The notes under the pieces were generated by a model. That model did no database searches and was not told where the DNA came from. It saw nothing but the letters and a program-made list of their open reading frames with translations. From assembly GCA_964035795.1 (NCBI GenBank), contig OZ038322.1:16539447-16603446 (forward strand): DNA of 64,000 bases. The letters are read 5' to 3'. The stretch comes from Pterobdella sp. o SKG-2022 (taxonomy: Eukaryota > Annelida > Clitellata > Hirudinida > Piscicolidae). Numbering within the stretch: position 1 is the first letter of the stretch; the number at the start of each line of letters is the position of its first letter. This document shows, piece by piece, positions 62,137 through 64,000 of this stretch. The translations under genes were made by a program, and so were the position numbers.

Positions 62137-63797
62137 TTTCAAGAAACTTTTAAAAGAACAAGTAATAGACCCGAACAAGAAATTTATATTTTACTGGTTA
62201 TGCATCATCAGTAACGCAGTTCTTTACAACATTGTCTTCATCCTTCTTCGCGTTGTTTTCTCTGACCTCCAAACTGGTTGAAAAATTAAATTTTTACATT
62301 AGTGATTTATATTTCGGAAAATTTCGTTATTAAAGAGAATCATAACAAAATTTTTTTTTTTCTTATAACCTATTTAACAATGTATACAACACAGTTTGAA
62401 GTAAACTGAAAGAAAATTTTATAAAATACTCATTTTTATGAAAACTAGTTTCAAATTCAAGAATAAAACGTGATCATATTTAAAATAATTAATTCATTCT
62501 ATTTCATAAATTATAGATTACTTTTTCGTGTGGTTTTTTTTCGATTGCTCAGCTGATCTATTGTACATCGTCGATAGTTTTATACAGCTCCGAACTGGTA
62601 CGAGTCAATATTACACAATAATTTATATTTTAACCAAATGAATTTGTCAATTTTTTATTAATTATAATGATTTACATACACAAATTAATGGAAATTTTTG
62701 AAGTAACCACAACTATAATTTTGTAGCTTACTACAGTCAAGGCATTTTGATAGTTGATGTGACTACGCTCGGAAAGACATACTTGAAAACATCAAGATGT
62801 TGGCTTGGTGTTTTGAGTTTTTTTCCTACAGATATTTTGTATTTATTAGGAAGACAAAACTGTATTATACGAATAAACCGGTTGGTTAGATTTTTATTAA
62901 CAAAAATGTTTAAAACCCTAAAAACCACTGAACTAATTCGGAGTTACACTTTCAGGTTCTTGCGGACCTACCGCTTGTTTGAGGCTTGGGACAAAATCGA
63001 ATCAGAAACTTCTAGACCAAACGTTTTCAGAATTTTCACATTAGTGTGTAAAATTCTCATAAGTCTTCACTGTTGTACATGTCTTTATTATCAGTTTTCT
63101 AAATGGAGTGGTATTGGTTCTACAGGTTTTGTATTCGCAAAAGACCCTGCAGACAACTCCACTCTTTATGATTACACTTATTGTTATTATTGGTCTACAA
63201 TGATGATGCTATCTCTTGCTGAAATGCCCAAACCTACCAAAGATTATGAATACTTTTACGGTAGTTTTGTGTTGATAGTGGGCTTCTTTTTTGTAGCATA
63301 TATCGTAGGTGATATCGGTACTACTGTTTCAAACTTGGGAGCCCAACGAAGTCAATTTTCAAATCGACTTGATGCGGTGAAGAGATATTTAGTATACCGC
63401 AAAATTGATAAATCTTTGGAGACTGAAGTGATGACGTGGTTCGATTACTTGAAAGGACAAGGAGAATCGAATTTTGCTTCTAACGATGATAGAATCCTTG
63501 AACTTTTACCCCCAAGTCTACAAGTCGAAATAAACTCTAGTGTTCATGCTGAAACTCTGAAACGTGTGGAATTGTTTAAAAACTGTGACAAAGGGTTTTT
63601 GAACCAGTTGGTTTTGAAACTGAGACCTATCGTATATGGACCTGGAGATTATGTGTGTAGGAAAGGAGACATCGGAAAGGAAATGTACATTTTAAAAAAA
63701 GGAAGATTAGCAGTAGTGAGTCTAGATGGCAAAAAAATTATTGTGAGGCTTTCTGAAGGAGCTGTTTTTGGCGAGATCAGTCTTCTCAACATACTCG
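62137..63797 (+). CDS. Cyclic-nucleotide-gated cation channel subunit (partial, both ends missing)
   Basis: A tetrameric plasma-membrane cation channel opened by cGMP/cAMP. Exons 62137-62276, 62517-62597, 62727-62880 and 62956-63797 are phase-consistent; the last donor (CTCG|GTTTGT, phase 1) leads out of the window. S1 FYWLCIISNAVLYNIVFILL, S2 WFFFDCSADLLYIVDSFIQL, S3 LGVLSFFPTDILYLL, S4 IIRINRFLRTYRLFEAWDK, S5, pore, S6, C-linker (RYLVYRKIDKSLETEVMTWF) and the first two-thirds of the cyclic-nucleotide-binding domain (YGPGDYVCRKGDIGKEMYIL, FGEISLLNI) follow CNGA subunits closely. The pore differs: CYYWSTMMMLSLAEMPKP where CNGA has YWSTLTLTTIGETPPP. The filter Glu is kept, as in A-type subunits, but the preceding Gly is Ala. 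A 75-bp in-frame intron (62881-62955) is inferred from the S4 alignment. Confidence 0.92.
62881..62955 (+). other. 75-bp in-frame intron in the CNG S4 region
   Basis: The frame is open across this stretch, so it looks like coding sequence. Removing it at CCG|GTTGGT ... ACTTTCAG|GTTC turns the S4 into NRFLRTYRLFEAWDK, which aligns residue for residue with CNGA NRLLHFARMFEFFDR. Retention would insert 25 residues into the voltage-sensor helix. Confidence 0.8.
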
Positions 63798-64000
63798 GTT
63801 TGTTAGCTCTTTGAAACTAGTTTTCAAGATTAAGTGAAATTTTAAACTTTCTTATTTGATTGAATTATTAAGATATTATGTTGAATCAAAAATAAATTCT
63901 CATAGGAAAGAATTTTTATTGCTAACGTTTAAGAATTTTGCTTTTTAATTTTGTTGAGACACCATAAGTATCTTGCTAAAAAAATAAGCTCTAACTTTTG
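63798..64000. other. Start of the next CNG intron
   Basis: AT-rich sequence after the CTCG|GTTTGT donor. The rest of the nucleotide-binding domain is expected to the right of the window. Confidence 0.75.

Noticed and set aside
62737..62928. 63-codon minus ORF
   Set aside because: Antisense shadow of the CNG exon, with no conserved features.
1..64000. CRISPR arrays, bacterial operons, phage or plasmid features
   Set aside because: No regularly spaced direct repeats with unique spacers and no prokaryotic gene organisation; all recognised genes have spliceosomal introns.

Overview
This window is AT-rich eukaryotic DNA, and every multi-exon gene fits an invertebrate animal. The genes are broken by GT-AG introns of about 75 bp to several kb, and they encode animal-specific families: an Eph receptor tyrosine kinase, an RGK-type small GTPase, a GRB2/Drk adaptor and a cyclic-nucleotide-gated channel. 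Low-complexity Asn/Lys/Gln/His inserts, (ATT)n/(ATC)n arrays and a decayed non-LTR retrotransposon are present. I cannot name the phylum from sequence alone. All exon models below were built by eye from splice sites, reading-frame phase and family similarity.

Layout. 1-480: minus-strand coding-like fragments, perhaps a decayed DDE transposase. 5457-29866 (+): an Eph receptor in 18 exons that join in frame into about 1,450 codons; only the signal-peptide exon was not found. Intron 5 carries an antisense, broken R2/NeSL-like retrotransposon. The 4.9-kb intron after the transmembrane exon holds a second, frame-compatible transmembrane exon plus a short stop-containing tail exon. 34978-32281 (-): an RNFT1/2-like RING E3 ligase in 8 exons. 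35-42.6 kb: mostly non-coding, with a long perfect-looking hairpin, exon-like islands on the minus strand and a GC-rich island. 42690-44426 (+): an orphan 578-codon ORF. 45743-46833 (+): a gene of unknown family, followed 216 bp later by a TMEM143/DUF3754-like membrane protein (47050-48739). 55653-49631 (-): an RGK GTPase with a 372-residue N-terminal extension. 59963-58829 (-): coding-like fragments of unknown family. 61583-60602 (-): a GRB2/Drk adaptor. 62137 to beyond the right edge (+): a CNG channel, divergent from GRB2.

Several products belong to signalling at the membrane. Eph kinases recruit SH2 adaptors such as GRB2 through juxtamembrane tyrosines, which are present here. RGK proteins in other animals restrain voltage-gated calcium channels, and CNG channels pass cations in response to cGMP/cAMP. 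Nothing shows that these neighbours are co-regulated. The most interesting items are the possible kinase-less Eph isoform, the altered CNG selectivity filter, the RGK protein lacking a G3 motif, the foldback repeats that share an AAGCTTTTCGATAT core, and a CRE plus TATA promoter-like site inside the RGK intron.
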